NCBI GenBank assembly: GCA_014803435.1
Contig: JACYFD010000001.1
Span: 186,001-250,000 of the forward strand
Source: Cellulosimicrobium terreum
GTDB lineage: Bacteria; Actinomycetota; Actinomycetes; Actinomycetales; Cellulomonadaceae
Direction of reading: 5' to 3'
DNA: 64,000 bases
Shown here: one piece after another, positions 7,401 to 14,830 of the stretch
Layout of the letters: each line of letters opens with the position of its first letter
Position numbering within the stretch: the first letter of the stretch is position 1
Made by a program: the position numbers and the translations under genes
Notes under the pieces: model-generated
Told to the model about the DNA's origin: nothing
The model's input: the letters and a program-made list of their open reading frames with translations, nothing else
Databases searched by the model: none

Positions 7401-9056
7401 GACGACCTTGTACAGGCCGGCGTCCGGGTTCTGGCGGAAGAAGCCGTCACCGTACTCCAGGACGTACAGGGCGCCGTCCGGACCGAACTCCATGTCCATG
7501 ACGTTGTCCCAGATCGGCTGGTTGACCGTCTCCAGGTGGGCGTTGGGCAGGAAGTCCTCGACCGCGGTGACCTCACCGTCGGACGACAGCTCGTCCAGCG
7601 TGAACGCGGCCACGTAGTCCTGGGAGAACTCCGCCATCAGCGGGTGCCCGTCCCAGTACTCGGGGAACTTGACGTCCGAGTCGAGGTCCTCGTCGAAGCG
7701 GTAGATCGGGCCGCCCATGGGGGCCTGACCGCCGCCGCCCCATGCCGTCAACGGGTCGAGCACCTCGGGCTGGTCACCCGGGTTGTCGCCGTAGTAGACC
7801 TGCGGTGCGACGGCCGGCGGGACGACGTCCAGACCGGTGTTCCACGTCGAGTTGTTCTCGGCGCCCGCGTCGCAGTCGAACCACTCGCCCGGCGTCGCCG
7901 TCGCGTAGTCCCACTCGTTGTAGTTCGCGTTGGGGCCGTGGCAGTAGGGCCAGCCGCCGTTCATCGGCTCGGTGGTGAGCTGCCACTCGACGTAGCCCAT
8001 CGGGCCACGGTCGGGGTTCGCGGCCGCCGCGTCGGGGCCGTAGTCGCCCCAGACGAGGCCGCCGGACTCGATGTCGTAGTCGATGCGGAACGGGTTGCGC
8101 ACGCCCATCACGTAGACCTCGTCGCGGACGAGGTCCTGCGAGTCGTCGTACTGCGGGTCGTCGAAGAGGTTGCCCTCGGGGATCGTGTACGTGCTGTCCG
8201 GGCCGACCTCGGTGTCCGCAGCCAGGTCCTCGATCGGGTTGATCCGCAGGATCTTGCCGCGCAGGTCGTTGGTGTTGCCCGCGCCACGACGGTCGTCGAA
8301 CCCGGGGTTCATGCCCGGGGCGTTGTTGTTCGGGGCGTAGCCGTTGGCCCCCGGGGTGCTGGCCGGCGTGTTGTCACCGGTCGACAGGAACAGGTTCCCG
8401 TCGGCGTCCCAGGCCATGTCGGCGCCGACGTGGCAGCACTGTCCGCGCTGCGCGTCGACCTTGATGATCTCGCGCTCGGTGGCGAGGTCGATGGCGTCGG
8501 TCGTGGGGTCCCAGGTGAAGCGGGAGAGCTGGTTGTAGCCGAGCCACTGGTCCCAGTAGCTCTCGTCCTCGCCGGCGGGGAGCGAGTTCGGCGCGCTCCC
8601 CGTGGGGGTCGTCTCCGGGTACTCGACACCGTTGGGCGACGTCCCGTCCATCACGCGAGGCGCGTAGACCATGTAGACCCAGTTGTTCTCCTCGAAGTTC
8701 GGGTCGAGGGAGATTCCCTGCAGCCCGTCCTCGGAGTTCGCGTAGACGTCGATGTCCGCGATCTGGGTGGTGAGGCCCGTCGCGGAGTCGGTGAGGCGCA
8801 CGACGCCGTCGCGCGCGGTGTGCAGCACCCGTGAGTCGGGCAGGACGGCCAGGTCGATCGGCTCGCCCGTGTTCTTGCTGAGCAGGACCTTCTCGTAGCT
8901 GTTCCAGTCGGTCGCCTCGTCGGCGGCCGGTGTGTCTTCCTCGTGTCCGGGGTGCGCGCTCGCCCCGCTGATCGTCATCGGCACCAGCACCGCAGCGGCG
9001 AGCGCTGCGGCGGCACCTCGGGTCAGCCTGCGGCTGACCGTGGCTCGTCTGAACAA
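4491..9056 (-). CDS. Secreted multidomain PQQ-type sugar dehydrogenase with PKD, CBM6-like and two xylose-isomerase-like TIM barrels
   Basis: The TTG start at 9056 is chosen because AAGGAGG sits 5 bp before it and a signal peptide follows at once (FRRATVSRR, hydrophobic core, cut near SGASA). The 1521-residue order is as follows. About 45-555: glucose/sorbosone-dehydrogenase beta-propeller, with the conserved CCHVGADMAWDADGNLFLS and GDN motif. About 560-645: PKD domain. About 760-890: CBM6-like sandwich. About 895-1160 and 1165-1425: two tandem barrels of the sugar-phosphate isomerase/AP-endonuclease-2 type. About 1433-1521: the shared C-terminal domain ending in Cys-Gly. The barrels keep the metal-type motifs GHNHD and HIKDA. 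Oxidation of an extracellular sugar followed by isomerisation or cleavage of the product on one polypeptide is plausible but unproven. The start of the open frame further upstream (9269) lacks a ribosome site and would bury the signal peptide. Confidence 0.85.
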   Translation of the reverse strand: MFRRATVSRRLTRGAAAALAAAVLVPMTISGASAHPGHEEDTPAADEATDWNSYEKVLLSKNTGEPIDLAVLPDSRVLHTARDGVVRLTDSATGLTTQIADIDVYANSEDGLQGISLDPNFEENNWVYMVYAPRVMDGTSPNGVEYPETTPTGSAPNSLPAGEDESYWDQWLGYNQLSRFTWDPTTDAIDLATEREIIKVDAQRGQCCHVGADMAWDADGNLFLSTGDNTPASTPGANGYAPNNNAPGMNPGFDDRRGAGNTNDLRGKILRINPIEDLAADTEVGPDSTYTIPEGNLFDDPQYDDSQDLVRDEVYVMGVRNPFRIDYDIESGGLVWGDYGPDAAAANPDRGPMGYVEWQLTTEPMNGGWPYCHGPNANYNEWDYATATPGEWFDCDAGAENNSTWNTGLDVVPPAVAPQVYYGDNPGDQPEVLDPLTAWGGGGQAPMGGPIYRFDEDLDSDVKFPEYWDGHPLMAEFSQDYVAAFTLDELSSDGEVTAVEDFLPNAHLETVNQPIWDNVMDMEFGPDGALYVLEYGDGFFRQNPDAGLYKVVYGSENTHPRAFISADPVSGSSAPLEVTFDASASTDAETPAGELVYDWDFDSDGVYDAQGVNVTHTFTDLGRYNVQLRVTDAGGNFGLAIQQITVGNTAPEITLSQPDGAIFNWGDAVPYTVSVEDAEDGNQPTACRNIQYTFGLGHNTHAHPEVSGRAADTADGCGFTIQTSADAVEHGEGEKIFGTLVVTYADQAQGTVPSITGEATNILKPEEQQAEWYDSAEGVELVQDDTADAGYYVSSLDEGDSFSYEPIAFTHAPTGDAINSVTMIGRGEGTVSLGWEGADGETVDSLAEFRFTGDTWKDLTRTITEVPEGSGTLVVTSTGGVDVDNLTFGKSVIVPQEQVSIQLYSLIPWVQADGQEAVLNRLGEIGLQNVEPYGGNYSGLTAEEFRAQAEAAGLKAPSSHYNVGEADFDTTLEYVGEVGQQYVGSGGFPQPGIGTYENTLATAEAMNRLGERAVDAGFEKFFGHNHDREFTTKYMHDGVEMSAWEILVAETNPEFVTFEVDVAWAAHAGVDVAALIEQYGDRIELLHIKDATGLNAGGRPTFTNLGDGDVPLQDILAAAADAGVVYYVMEYDQAPNGEDFATTGFEYLTGLPAGGSDGPTEPVTIPVEKVSMQLFSLSSWSRSIGWEGVYDRLGEIGFENVEPFGSNYRGLTAEQARAQFDAAGLKVPSSHYNVNEATFDETLAYVKTMGQEYVGSGGFPAPGIGGGLDNVLATADAMDRLGERSVANGTGKLFGHNHDQEFNTKYEYNGELTSAWEILVAETNPEYVAFQLDTAWAANAGVDVPALINEYADRIELMHIKDATNLNQGGRPTFTNLGEGDMPLQEILQAGLDADVAYFVMEYDGSPANDEFSAKGFEYLTGIPAGADTPDVAVTVDSRCMAGKAYVAVRALNSNDGAVEITIDTPLGSKTFADVAPGKNAYQSFSSRAAEIDAGAATVTVTDSEGRTETVESEYAELSCG

Positions 9057-9384
9057 GATGTCCTCCTTGACGCCTCTGATACCGGGCTTCCTCGGCTCCC
9101 GCACCTCGGTGCCGGAGCCGATGTCCGCGCGTCGAACTCCCGCACTTCGGTCGACCCGGTCTGGCCGCGAGCACTCAACAATGAGGCTCTCGCACGACGC
9201 TCGGACAGCAGCGCCCGAACGTCGCGCTGAGATCGACCATGCCCCACACTTCCGCCGCACGCAAGGCAAAAGTACGAAGTTCTTGGCCTAATTTCCGTCG
9301 ATTCAACTTCTAAACTCTGGCGTGCAGAATTGACAGCGGTGACAGGCGAGACAATGGGGTGCCGCCGTCCGCGACGGGCATTTC
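9057..9384. promoter_or_regulatory. Promoter region of the multidomain dehydrogenase gene, with an operator-like box
   Basis: This 328-bp gap holds no convincing gene. It includes the most A+T-rich stretch nearby (about 9268-9330), which should contain the minus-strand promoter, though I cannot assign -35 and -10 boxes with confidence. TTGACAGCGGTGACAG at 9330-9345 is a near copy of a box at 10210-10225 in front of the next secreted-protein gene of the locus. Confidence 0.4.
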
Positions 9385-9720
9385 TCAGGCGGGTCGGGGG
9401 GCGTACATGATGACGGCGACGCCGGCGAGGCAGATCAGCGCTCCCGTGACGTCCCAGCGGTCGGGCCTGAACCCGTCGACGACCATGCCCCAGACGAGGG
9501 AGCCGGCGACGAACACACCCCCGTAGGCGGCGAGGATGCGGCCGAACTCGGCGTCGGGCTGGAGCGTGGCGAAGAACCCGTACAGGCCGAGCGCGACGAC
9601 GCCGGCGCCGATCCAGACCCAGCCCCGGTGCTCACGGATCCCTTGCCACACGAGCCAGGCGCCGCCGATCTCGAAGATCGCGGCGGCGACGAACAGCAGG
9701 ACGGAACGGGTGACGGTCAT
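9385..9720 (-). CDS. YnfA/UPF0060 family membrane protein
   Basis: The 111-residue protein has four predicted transmembrane helices and the family signatures [38 protein letters not shown] and [22 protein letters not shown]. It belongs to UPF0060/YnfA, small inner-membrane proteins related to SMR-type exporters whose function is not settled. The ATG follows GGAAGGAG at 9 bp. It is unlikely to be part of the sugar locus. Confidence 0.9.
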   Translation of the reverse strand: MTVTRSVLLFVAAAIFEIGGAWLVWQGIREHRGWVWIGAGVVALGLYGFFATLQPDAEFGRILAAYGGVFVAGSLVWGMVVDGFRPDRWDVTGALICLAGVAVIMYAPRPA

Positions 9721-9831
9721 CGGCGTGGGCTCCTTCCGGAAGAGGCGGCAGGGTGCTCCCGTGAGCGGCCGAGCCGACCGCCCGAGATCGTGCCCCGACC
9801 CTAGGCGGTCACCCCCACTCCGTCGTCGCGC

Positions 9832-10119
9832 TCAGGTCGCGCGCCGCCGGAGGAGGCGGAGCAGCGTCGACGTCGTGCCCAGGAGGATCGCCACGACGCC
9901 CAGCAGGCCCCACCGGACCGCCCCTGCGAGAGCGTCGAGGGCCAGGTCCTGAGCGTCCCCGCCACGCGCGTAGCCCTGTGTGATCGAGAGCCAGTTCAGC
10001 GCGGCGACGACGCAGCCCAGGCCGACGAGGACCAGTGCACCGCCCGGCCCGAACCACGCCGTTCCGAACCGCCGAAGCGCCGCGCGCGGCGAATCCGTCT
10101 GCCCCTGGTCTGCGTCCAT
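9832..10119 (-). CDS. Hypothetical membrane protein with two helices
   Basis: I do not recognise this 95-residue protein. It has a charged N-terminus, a first hydrophobic helix (ALVLVGLGCVVAALNWL), a polar loop, a second helix (RWGLLGVVAILLGTTSTLLRLL) and an arginine-rich cytoplasmic tail. The ATG at 10119 is preferred because GGGAG lies 9 bp upstream. A GTG at 10173 in the same frame has no ribosome site. It is probably monocistronic. Confidence 0.5.
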   Translation of the reverse strand: MDADQGQTDSPRAALRRFGTAWFGPGGALVLVGLGCVVAALNWLSITQGYARGGDAQDLALDALAGAVRWGLLGVVAILLGTTSTLLRLLRRRAT

Positions 10120-10209
10120 GCGCGCATGCTCCCACACCGGCGCCGTGCCGACGGACGGTTGGTCCGCGGCCACCTGCGGTCGATGTCCGGGCCCTGCGGC
10201 CGGCGGTAG

Positions 10210-10225
10210 TTGACAGCGATGTCAG
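10210..10225 (+). promoter_or_regulatory. Operator-like imperfect palindrome overlapping a -35
   Basis: TTGACAGCGATGTCAG contains the inverted repeat TGACA-GCGA-TGTCA. Its TTGACA could be a -35 with a weak -10 (CAGGAT) 17 bp later. It shares TTGACAGCGRTGWCAG with 9330-9345. LacI-family operators in actinomycetes often look like TGACAGCGCTGTCA, so a sugar repressor is a reasonable guess. Confidence 0.4.
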
Positions 10226-10283
10226 ACATGCACAGGATGACAAGCGGTCCACGACGACGTCGGACCTCTCGAGGAGGATACGG

Positions 10284-11750
10284 ATGCGGACACGACGAGC
10301 CTGTGCATGGTGGGGACTGACGGCGCTGGCCGCCACGGTAGGTTTCGCGGCTCCTGCGGCTGCGGTCACCGACGGCCCCGGCGACGCGCCTGCGGAGGAC
10401 TGCACGGTCGCGATCGACGGGCAGGCGACCACGGTGGCGGACCTCCAGGACGCGTGGTTCGCGTGGGGCGACTCGGCCGCGGACGGTGACTGGACCGGCG
10501 GCGACGGCATGTTCTCCGTGCCGCTGCCCGACGGCGACGTGGCGTGGTTCCTCAACGACACGTTCGTCGGGCCGATCGGCGACGACCGCAGCATCCCCCT
10601 GCAGGACCCGGTGCACAACACGCTCGTCCTGAGCGGTCCCGACGGCGCCCCGCGCGACTTCGTGACGAACGGGACCGCGGAGCACCGGCTGCCGCTCGTC
10701 GGTCCGGAGGGCTACGACGAGCCGTGGTACTGGAACGCGGACGGGATCGTGGACGACGGCAAGGTCTACGTCTTCGAGGCCATGCAGCAGTACACCGGCC
10801 CGGGACACTGGGGTTTCGAGGGCATCGGCATGGACCTCGCGACGTTCTCCCTGCCCGACCTCGAGCTCGAGGACGTCCGGCCCACGTACTACGGCGAGGG
10901 CATCGGCTGGGGGACCGAGCTCCTGCGGGTCGGCGACCAGATCTACGTCTACGGGACCGGTTCGGTCGGCGGCGAGAAGGCGATGTTCCTCGCCCGAGCG
11001 CAGTCGGGCGAGCTCGACGGCGCGTGGGAGTTCTTCGACGGGGAGGGCTGGTCCGACGAGCAGGCGGACGCCGCGGCCGTCGTCGGGAACGTGGGCTCGA
11101 CGTTCGGGGTGTCCGAGGTCCACGGAAAGTTCGTGCTCGTGACCACCGACGCGTGGCTCGGCAGCGGGATCTACGCGTCGGTCGCCGACACCCCGTGGGG
11201 CTTCGGCGACGCCGAGCGCGTCCAGGTCTACGACACGCCCGAGGGCCAGTCCGACTACGAGGAGGAGCAGGGCATGGCGGGTGACTCGTACACCTACAAC
11301 GTCGCCGCGCACCCCGCCGTCAGCGCCGAGGGCGAGCTCGTGTTCTCCTACAACACGAACAGCACCGAGCTGAGCGACCTCCTGTCGGACATCGACCGCA
11401 ACCGGTCGCGCTACCTCAGCCTCCCGCTGGACGTCGACTGCGGTCAGGCCACGCAGGGTCCGCGGCTGGAGGACGTGACGGCGAGCGCGCGCTGCCTGGG
11501 CGGCACGGCCTATGTCGCGGTGCGCGCGACCAACGGCGAGGACGCGCCGGTCGACGTGCGGCTCGGCACGCCGTTCGGCGTGAAGGACGTGTCCGGCGTC
11601 GAGCCCGGGAAGAACGCCTACCAGTCGTTCAGCTCCCGGACCGGGTCGCTGCAGGCCGGGACCGTGACGGTCACGGCCTCGCAGGACCGTGCCGGTGAGA
11701 CGGCGACGACCGACTACGAGGTGCCCTTCGCCGCGACCAGCTGCGGCTGA
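10284..11750 (+). CDS. Secreted beta-propeller protein (DUF4185/DUF5005-like) with the shared C-terminal Cys-Gly domain
   Basis: ATG at 10284 follows a strong GAGGAGGA site. The first 29 residues are a signal peptide (RTRRACAWW, hydrophobic core, AAPAAA). Residues about 40-390 form repeated blades with the features WFLNDTFVGPIGDDRS, YWNADGIVDDGKVYVF and a recurring GD-x-I-Y-V-Y-G pattern, as in the five-bladed propellers of DUF4185/DUF5005 and glycoside hydrolase clan F (GH43-like). No catalytic assignment is safe. Residues 398-488 are the domain shared with three other secreted proteins here, with the RC...AYVAVRA...NAYQSF...SCG pattern. The product probably acts on, or binds to, polysaccharide outside the cell. 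The gene ends at a strong bidirectional terminator. Confidence 0.7.
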   Translation: MRTRRACAWWGLTALAATVGFAAPAAAVTDGPGDAPAEDCTVAIDGQATTVADLQDAWFAWGDSAADGDWTGGDGMFSVPLPDGDVAWFLNDTFVGPIGDDRSIPLQDPVHNTLVLSGPDGAPRDFVTNGTAEHRLPLVGPEGYDEPWYWNADGIVDDGKVYVFEAMQQYTGPGHWGFEGIGMDLATFSLPDLELEDVRPTYYGEGIGWGTELLRVGDQIYVYGTGSVGGEKAMFLARAQSGELDGAWEFFDGEGWSDEQADAAAVVGNVGSTFGVSEVHGKFVLVTTDAWLGSGIYASVADTPWGFGDAERVQVYDTPEGQSDYEEEQGMAGDSYTYNVAAHPAVSAEGELVFSYNTNSTELSDLLSDIDRNRSRYLSLPLDVDCGQATQGPRLEDVTASARCLGGTAYVAVRATNGEDAPVDVRLGTPFGVKDVSGVEPGKNAYQSFSSRTGSLQAGTVTVTASQDRAGETATTDYEVPFAATSCG

Positions 11751-11765
11751 CGCGACGCGCACGGC

Positions 11766-11801
11766 AGAGGCGCCCGGACCCTGGTGGGTCCGGGCGCCTC
11801 T
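11766..11801. terminator. Bidirectional terminator between convergent genes
   Basis: The arms 11766-11781 and 11786-11801 form a perfect 16-bp G+C-rich stem with the loop TGGT. It lies between the stop of the propeller gene (11750) and the stop of the DUF1080 gene (11840) and can serve both strands. Confidence 0.85.
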
Positions 11802-11839
11802 CGCGTCCAGGGTGCCCGGCGTTCCGGGCGTGGAACCGC

Positions 11840-12928
11840 TCAGCCGCAGTCGACGGCCGCGTAGGGGGTGTCGACGACGACGGGCTCGCCGCCGTCGACG
11901 GTGACCGTCGTCGTGGCGGTGCCGGCCTCGGCCGACGACGCGCGCGTGGTGAACGACTGGTAGGCGTTCCGGCCGGCCTGCACGGCGGTGAACGCGCGCT
12001 CGCCCGTGGGCGTGCCGAGGGTCACGTCGACGGGGGAGTCCCCGACGTTCTCGGCGCGGACCGCGACGAACGCCGTCCCGGCCATGCACCGCGTGTCCAC
12101 CTGGACGTTCACGGGCGGGAGCTCGCGGATCCGGACGTCACGGAAGGAGACCACGTCGGGCGCGGAGCCGTGCGCCTGGAGGCCGACGTACCCGACGAGG
12201 CCGCGGCTGCTCGAGTCCGGGTCGTTCGGTCGGCCCGGGAACGGCACGCCGGGCAGGTTCTCGTACTCGTTGATGACGACGCCGTTGCGGATCACCGTGT
12301 AGTGCTGCCCGACGACGCGGATCTCGTACTCGTTCCACGTGCCCTTCGCGGTGGGCATGGCGCGGTCGAGGCCGATGTCGGCGAACCCGTAGACGGACCC
12401 GGTCTTGCGCGGGTCGTTCGACCCGCCCTCGGGCGAGTCGTTGATCTGGAGCTCGTGCCCGCAGTTGACGGCGATCCACGAGAGGTTGTTGGTCTCGTTG
12501 CCGTCGAAGGTGGTGGGGCAGCCCTCGACCGGGCCGGAGAGGTCGGGGAAGCGCACCTGGACGCCGCTGTTGGCGCGCGTGTCACCGGGGGCGTCGTCGC
12601 GGAACTCCAGCTTCAGCGAGAAGTCGCCGTACTGCTGGACCGGGTACCAGAGCGTCCCGAACCCGCCGTCCTCGCCGACGCGGCTGCGGACGGTGCCGTC
12701 GTCCAGTCGGTCGAACCCGCCGTCGCCGGCGTAGGCCCACTGGTCGAACGACTCCTGGGTCCCGTCGAGGATCACCTCGTAGCCGTCGTCGGCGGCCTGC
12801 GGTGCGGCGTCCGGCGCGGCGGCCGCGGGCGCCGCGAGCGCGATCGCGGCGACGAGGGCGGTCGCACCGGCGACCCGGGTGCGCCGCCGGGCGTGCTGTC
12901 GCGTGGACGGGGGCGTGGCGGTCCTCAT
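11840..12928 (-). CDS. Secreted DUF1080 (3-keto-disaccharide hydrolase-like) protein with the shared C-terminal Cys-Gly domain
   Basis: The 362-residue protein begins at ATG 12928 behind AAGGAG. Residues 1-40 are a signal peptide (ARRRTRVAG, hydrophobic core, AAPAAAA). Residues about 48-265 are a concanavalin-like sandwich of PF06439: start VILDGTQESFDQWAY, then YGDFSLKLEFR, NSGVQVRFP and EYEIRVVGQHYTVIRNG. This family includes enzymes that cleave 3-keto-glycosides. Residues about 274-362 are the shared domain (RCMAGTAFVAVRA ... NAYQSF ... DCG). Placement beside a sugar dehydrogenase and isomerase-type barrels supports a role in oxidised-sugar cleavage outside the cell. Some members only bind carbohydrate, so activity is inferred. 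Confidence 0.8.
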   Translation of the reverse strand: MRTATPPSTRQHARRRTRVAGATALVAAIALAAPAAAAPDAAPQAADDGYEVILDGTQESFDQWAYAGDGGFDRLDDGTVRSRVGEDGGFGTLWYPVQQYGDFSLKLEFRDDAPGDTRANSGVQVRFPDLSGPVEGCPTTFDGNETNNLSWIAVNCGHELQINDSPEGGSNDPRKTGSVYGFADIGLDRAMPTAKGTWNEYEIRVVGQHYTVIRNGVVINEYENLPGVPFPGRPNDPDSSSRGLVGYVGLQAHGSAPDVVSFRDVRIRELPPVNVQVDTRCMAGTAFVAVRAENVGDSPVDVTLGTPTGERAFTAVQAGRNAYQSFTTRASSAEAGTATTTVTVDGGEPVVVDTPYAAVDCG

Positions 12929-12985
12929 CGGAACTCCTTCGTTCGACGCGTGACGGCACGGGTGGACGGCACCCGGCGCCCTTCC

Positions 12986-13015
12986 ACCCTAGGCACAGGC
13001 GGCTCCGCCTTTCAA
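12986..13015 (-). promoter_or_regulatory. Promoter of the DUF1080 gene with an internal palindrome
   Basis: On the minus strand TTGAAA (13010-13015) and TAGGGT (12986-12991) are separated by 18 bp. The spacer contains GGCGGAGCCGCC, a perfect inverted repeat with a 2-bp centre (12998-13009) that could be an operator. The start codon follows 57 bp later. Confidence 0.5.
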
Positions 13016-13098
13016 TCGCACAAGCAGGACTTTTGGGCGAGCCTCGACGTAAGCCGGACGTGACCTGGACCGTCCCCAGTCGTCGACGCGAGAAAATC

Positions 13099-13117
13099 CA
13101 TCAGTTTGATTTATACT
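13099..13117 (+). promoter_or_regulatory. Shared box CATCNNNTTGATTTAT overlapping the GH39 promoter
   Basis: CATCAGTTTGATTTAT (13099-13114) has the same 13 fixed bases and spacing as 17424-17439 upstream of the ABC operon. It overlaps the -10 candidate TATACT (13112-13117). No good -35 is seen. The ROK regulator encoded just downstream is the natural candidate to bind it. Confidence 0.55.
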
Positions 13118-13149
13118 CGCACGACGTCATACGGCCGAGTGGAGGACGA

Positions 13150-14739
13150 GTGCGAGACCCGATCATGCTGCGTGCGAGCGCGGACGGCGCAGGTGAGCGC
13201 CTCGAGCACTACTGGAGCCGCGTCGTCGGCGCCGGCCGGGCCAACGAGGGACTGCGGGCGGACTGGCAGCAGCATCTCGCGACGGTGCGCGACGCGTGCG
13301 GGTTCGGGTACGTCCGCTTCCACGGCCTCCTGCACGACGACATGTTCGTCTACACGGAGCGCGAGGACGGCACTCCCGTCCTGAACTTCCAGTACGTCGA
13401 CACCCTGTTCGACGCGCTGCTCGACGCGGGCGTGCGGCCCTTCGTGGAGATCGGCTTCAGCCCACGGGCGCTCGCCCGCGAGACCGAGACCGTGTTCTGG
13501 TGGGGGGCGCACGGCGCGCCGCCCGTCGACCTCGACCGGTGGGCGTGGCTCGTGCGCTCGCTCGTCGAGCACTGGGTCGTGCGCTACGGGCCTGCCGAGG
13601 TGCGGGAGTGGTACTTCGAGGTGTGGAACGAGGCGAACCTCAAGGGCTTCTTCCGCGGCACGCGCAGCGAGTACCTCGCGCTCTACGCCGTGACGGCACG
13701 CGCGGTGAAGAGCGTCGACCCCGCTCTCCGCGTCGGCGGGCCGGCGACGTCGAACTTCGTCCCCGACGCCCGCTTCGACGGCGAGACCGAGGACTTCCAG
13801 GTGCACGCCGCGACGCTGGGCACCGACCTCGACACCCTCGACTGGAAGCCGGTCTGGCTCGACGCGTTCCTGGAGTTCTGCGAGCGCGAGGACCTGCCCG
13901 TCGACTTCGTCTCGACCCACCCGTACCCGACGGACTGGGCGCTCGACGAGCACGGGCAGGGCGAGCGCCTCACCCGGGAGGTGGACGCCACGCCGAAGGA
14001 CCTCGCGCTCCTGCGCCGGATCGTCGACGCGAGCGCCTTTCCGGACGCGGAGATCCACCTGACCGAGTGGAGCTCGTCGTCGTCGCCGCGCGACTTCACG
14101 CACGACACGGTCCCCGCTGCGGTCTACGTCGCGCGTACGGTGCTGCGCTCGCTCGGAACCGTCGACTCGCTCGCGTACTGGACGTTCACCGACGTCTTCG
14201 AGGAGGGCGGCGCGGGCGACGCGATGTTCCACGGCGGGTTCGGGATGCTGACCCTCCAGGGCGTGCCCAAGCCGACGTTCCACGCCTACCGGATGCTCCA
14301 CGCCCTGGGCGGCACGCTCCTGGCTCGCGGGGACGACGGCGTCGTCACGAGGGACGACGCGACCGGCCGTGTGAGCGTTCTCGCGCACCACTACCCGGAC
14401 GAGGTCACGCGGTCGGTGCCGGCGTCGTTCGACGACCGGTCGGTGGCGGAAGCCACCCAGGCGACGGGCGAGCCTCGCGCCCTGGACCTCGTGGTCGACG
14501 GGCTCGAGCCGGGCGCGGTCGTCGAGGTCGAGACCCTCGACCCCTCCCTCGTGGACCCGGTCGCGACCTGGCAGGCCATGGGCTCGCCGTCGTCCCCCAC
14601 GCGCGAGCAGACGGCGCTGCTCGACGCCGCCGCGCGGGCGACGCGACGCGAGACCGTCGTCGTCCCGGACGACGGCGCGCTGCGCCTCGCGCGCACGCTC
14701 GCCCCGTGGACGCTCCTCCTCGCGCGGCAGGTCTCGTGA
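13150..14739 (+). CDS. Glycoside hydrolase family 39 (beta-xylosidase-like)
   Basis: The 529-residue protein is a retaining (beta/alpha)8 glycosidase of GH39, the family of beta-xylosidases and alpha-L-iduronidases. The acid/base Glu161 is in FEVWNEANLKGFF and the nucleophile Glu306 in IHLTEWSSS. The N-terminus GFGYVRFHGLLHDDM is the usual first barrel strand, and a beta-sandwich follows after about residue 400. There is no signal peptide, so it would act inside the cell on imported oligosaccharides. GTG 13150 has GGAGG 4 bp upstream; ATG 13165 is a second option. The ROK regulator follows 91 bp later on the same strand. The exact substrate, a xyloside or another pyranoside, is unknown. Confidence 0.87.
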   Translation: MRDPIMLRASADGAGERLEHYWSRVVGAGRANEGLRADWQQHLATVRDACGFGYVRFHGLLHDDMFVYTEREDGTPVLNFQYVDTLFDALLDAGVRPFVEIGFSPRALARETETVFWWGAHGAPPVDLDRWAWLVRSLVEHWVVRYGPAEVREWYFEVWNEANLKGFFRGTRSEYLALYAVTARAVKSVDPALRVGGPATSNFVPDARFDGETEDFQVHAATLGTDLDTLDWKPVWLDAFLEFCEREDLPVDFVSTHPYPTDWALDEHGQGERLTREVDATPKDLALLRRIVDASAFPDAEIHLTEWSSSSSPRDFTHDTVPAAVYVARTVLRSLGTVDSLAYWTFTDVFEEGGAGDAMFHGGFGMLTLQGVPKPTFHAYRMLHALGGTLLARGDDGVVTRDDATGRVSVLAHHYPDEVTRSVPASFDDRSVAEATQATGEPRALDLVVDGLEPGAVVEVETLDPSLVDPVATWQAMGSPSSPTREQTALLDAAARATRRETVVVPDDGALRLARTLAPWTLLLARQVS

Positions 14740-14830
14740 CGTCCCGCGGTCCCGGTGCCGCAGGTGCCAAGATGTGGGGTACCGGGCGCACGGTGCGACG
14801 GTCGACCCGGTACGGCCCAGGAGGCACGGC

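Noticed and set aside
4476-8834. A very long open frame antisense to the multidomain dehydrogenase gene
   Set aside because: Its translation is Arg/Val/Glu-rich without motifs. It is a shadow of codon bias in the real gene, which has a signal peptide, a ribosome site and clear domains.
9330-9358. TTGACA ... as a plus-strand promoter
   Set aside because: No plus-strand gene follows; the next gene is on the minus strand. The site is better read as an operator-like box.
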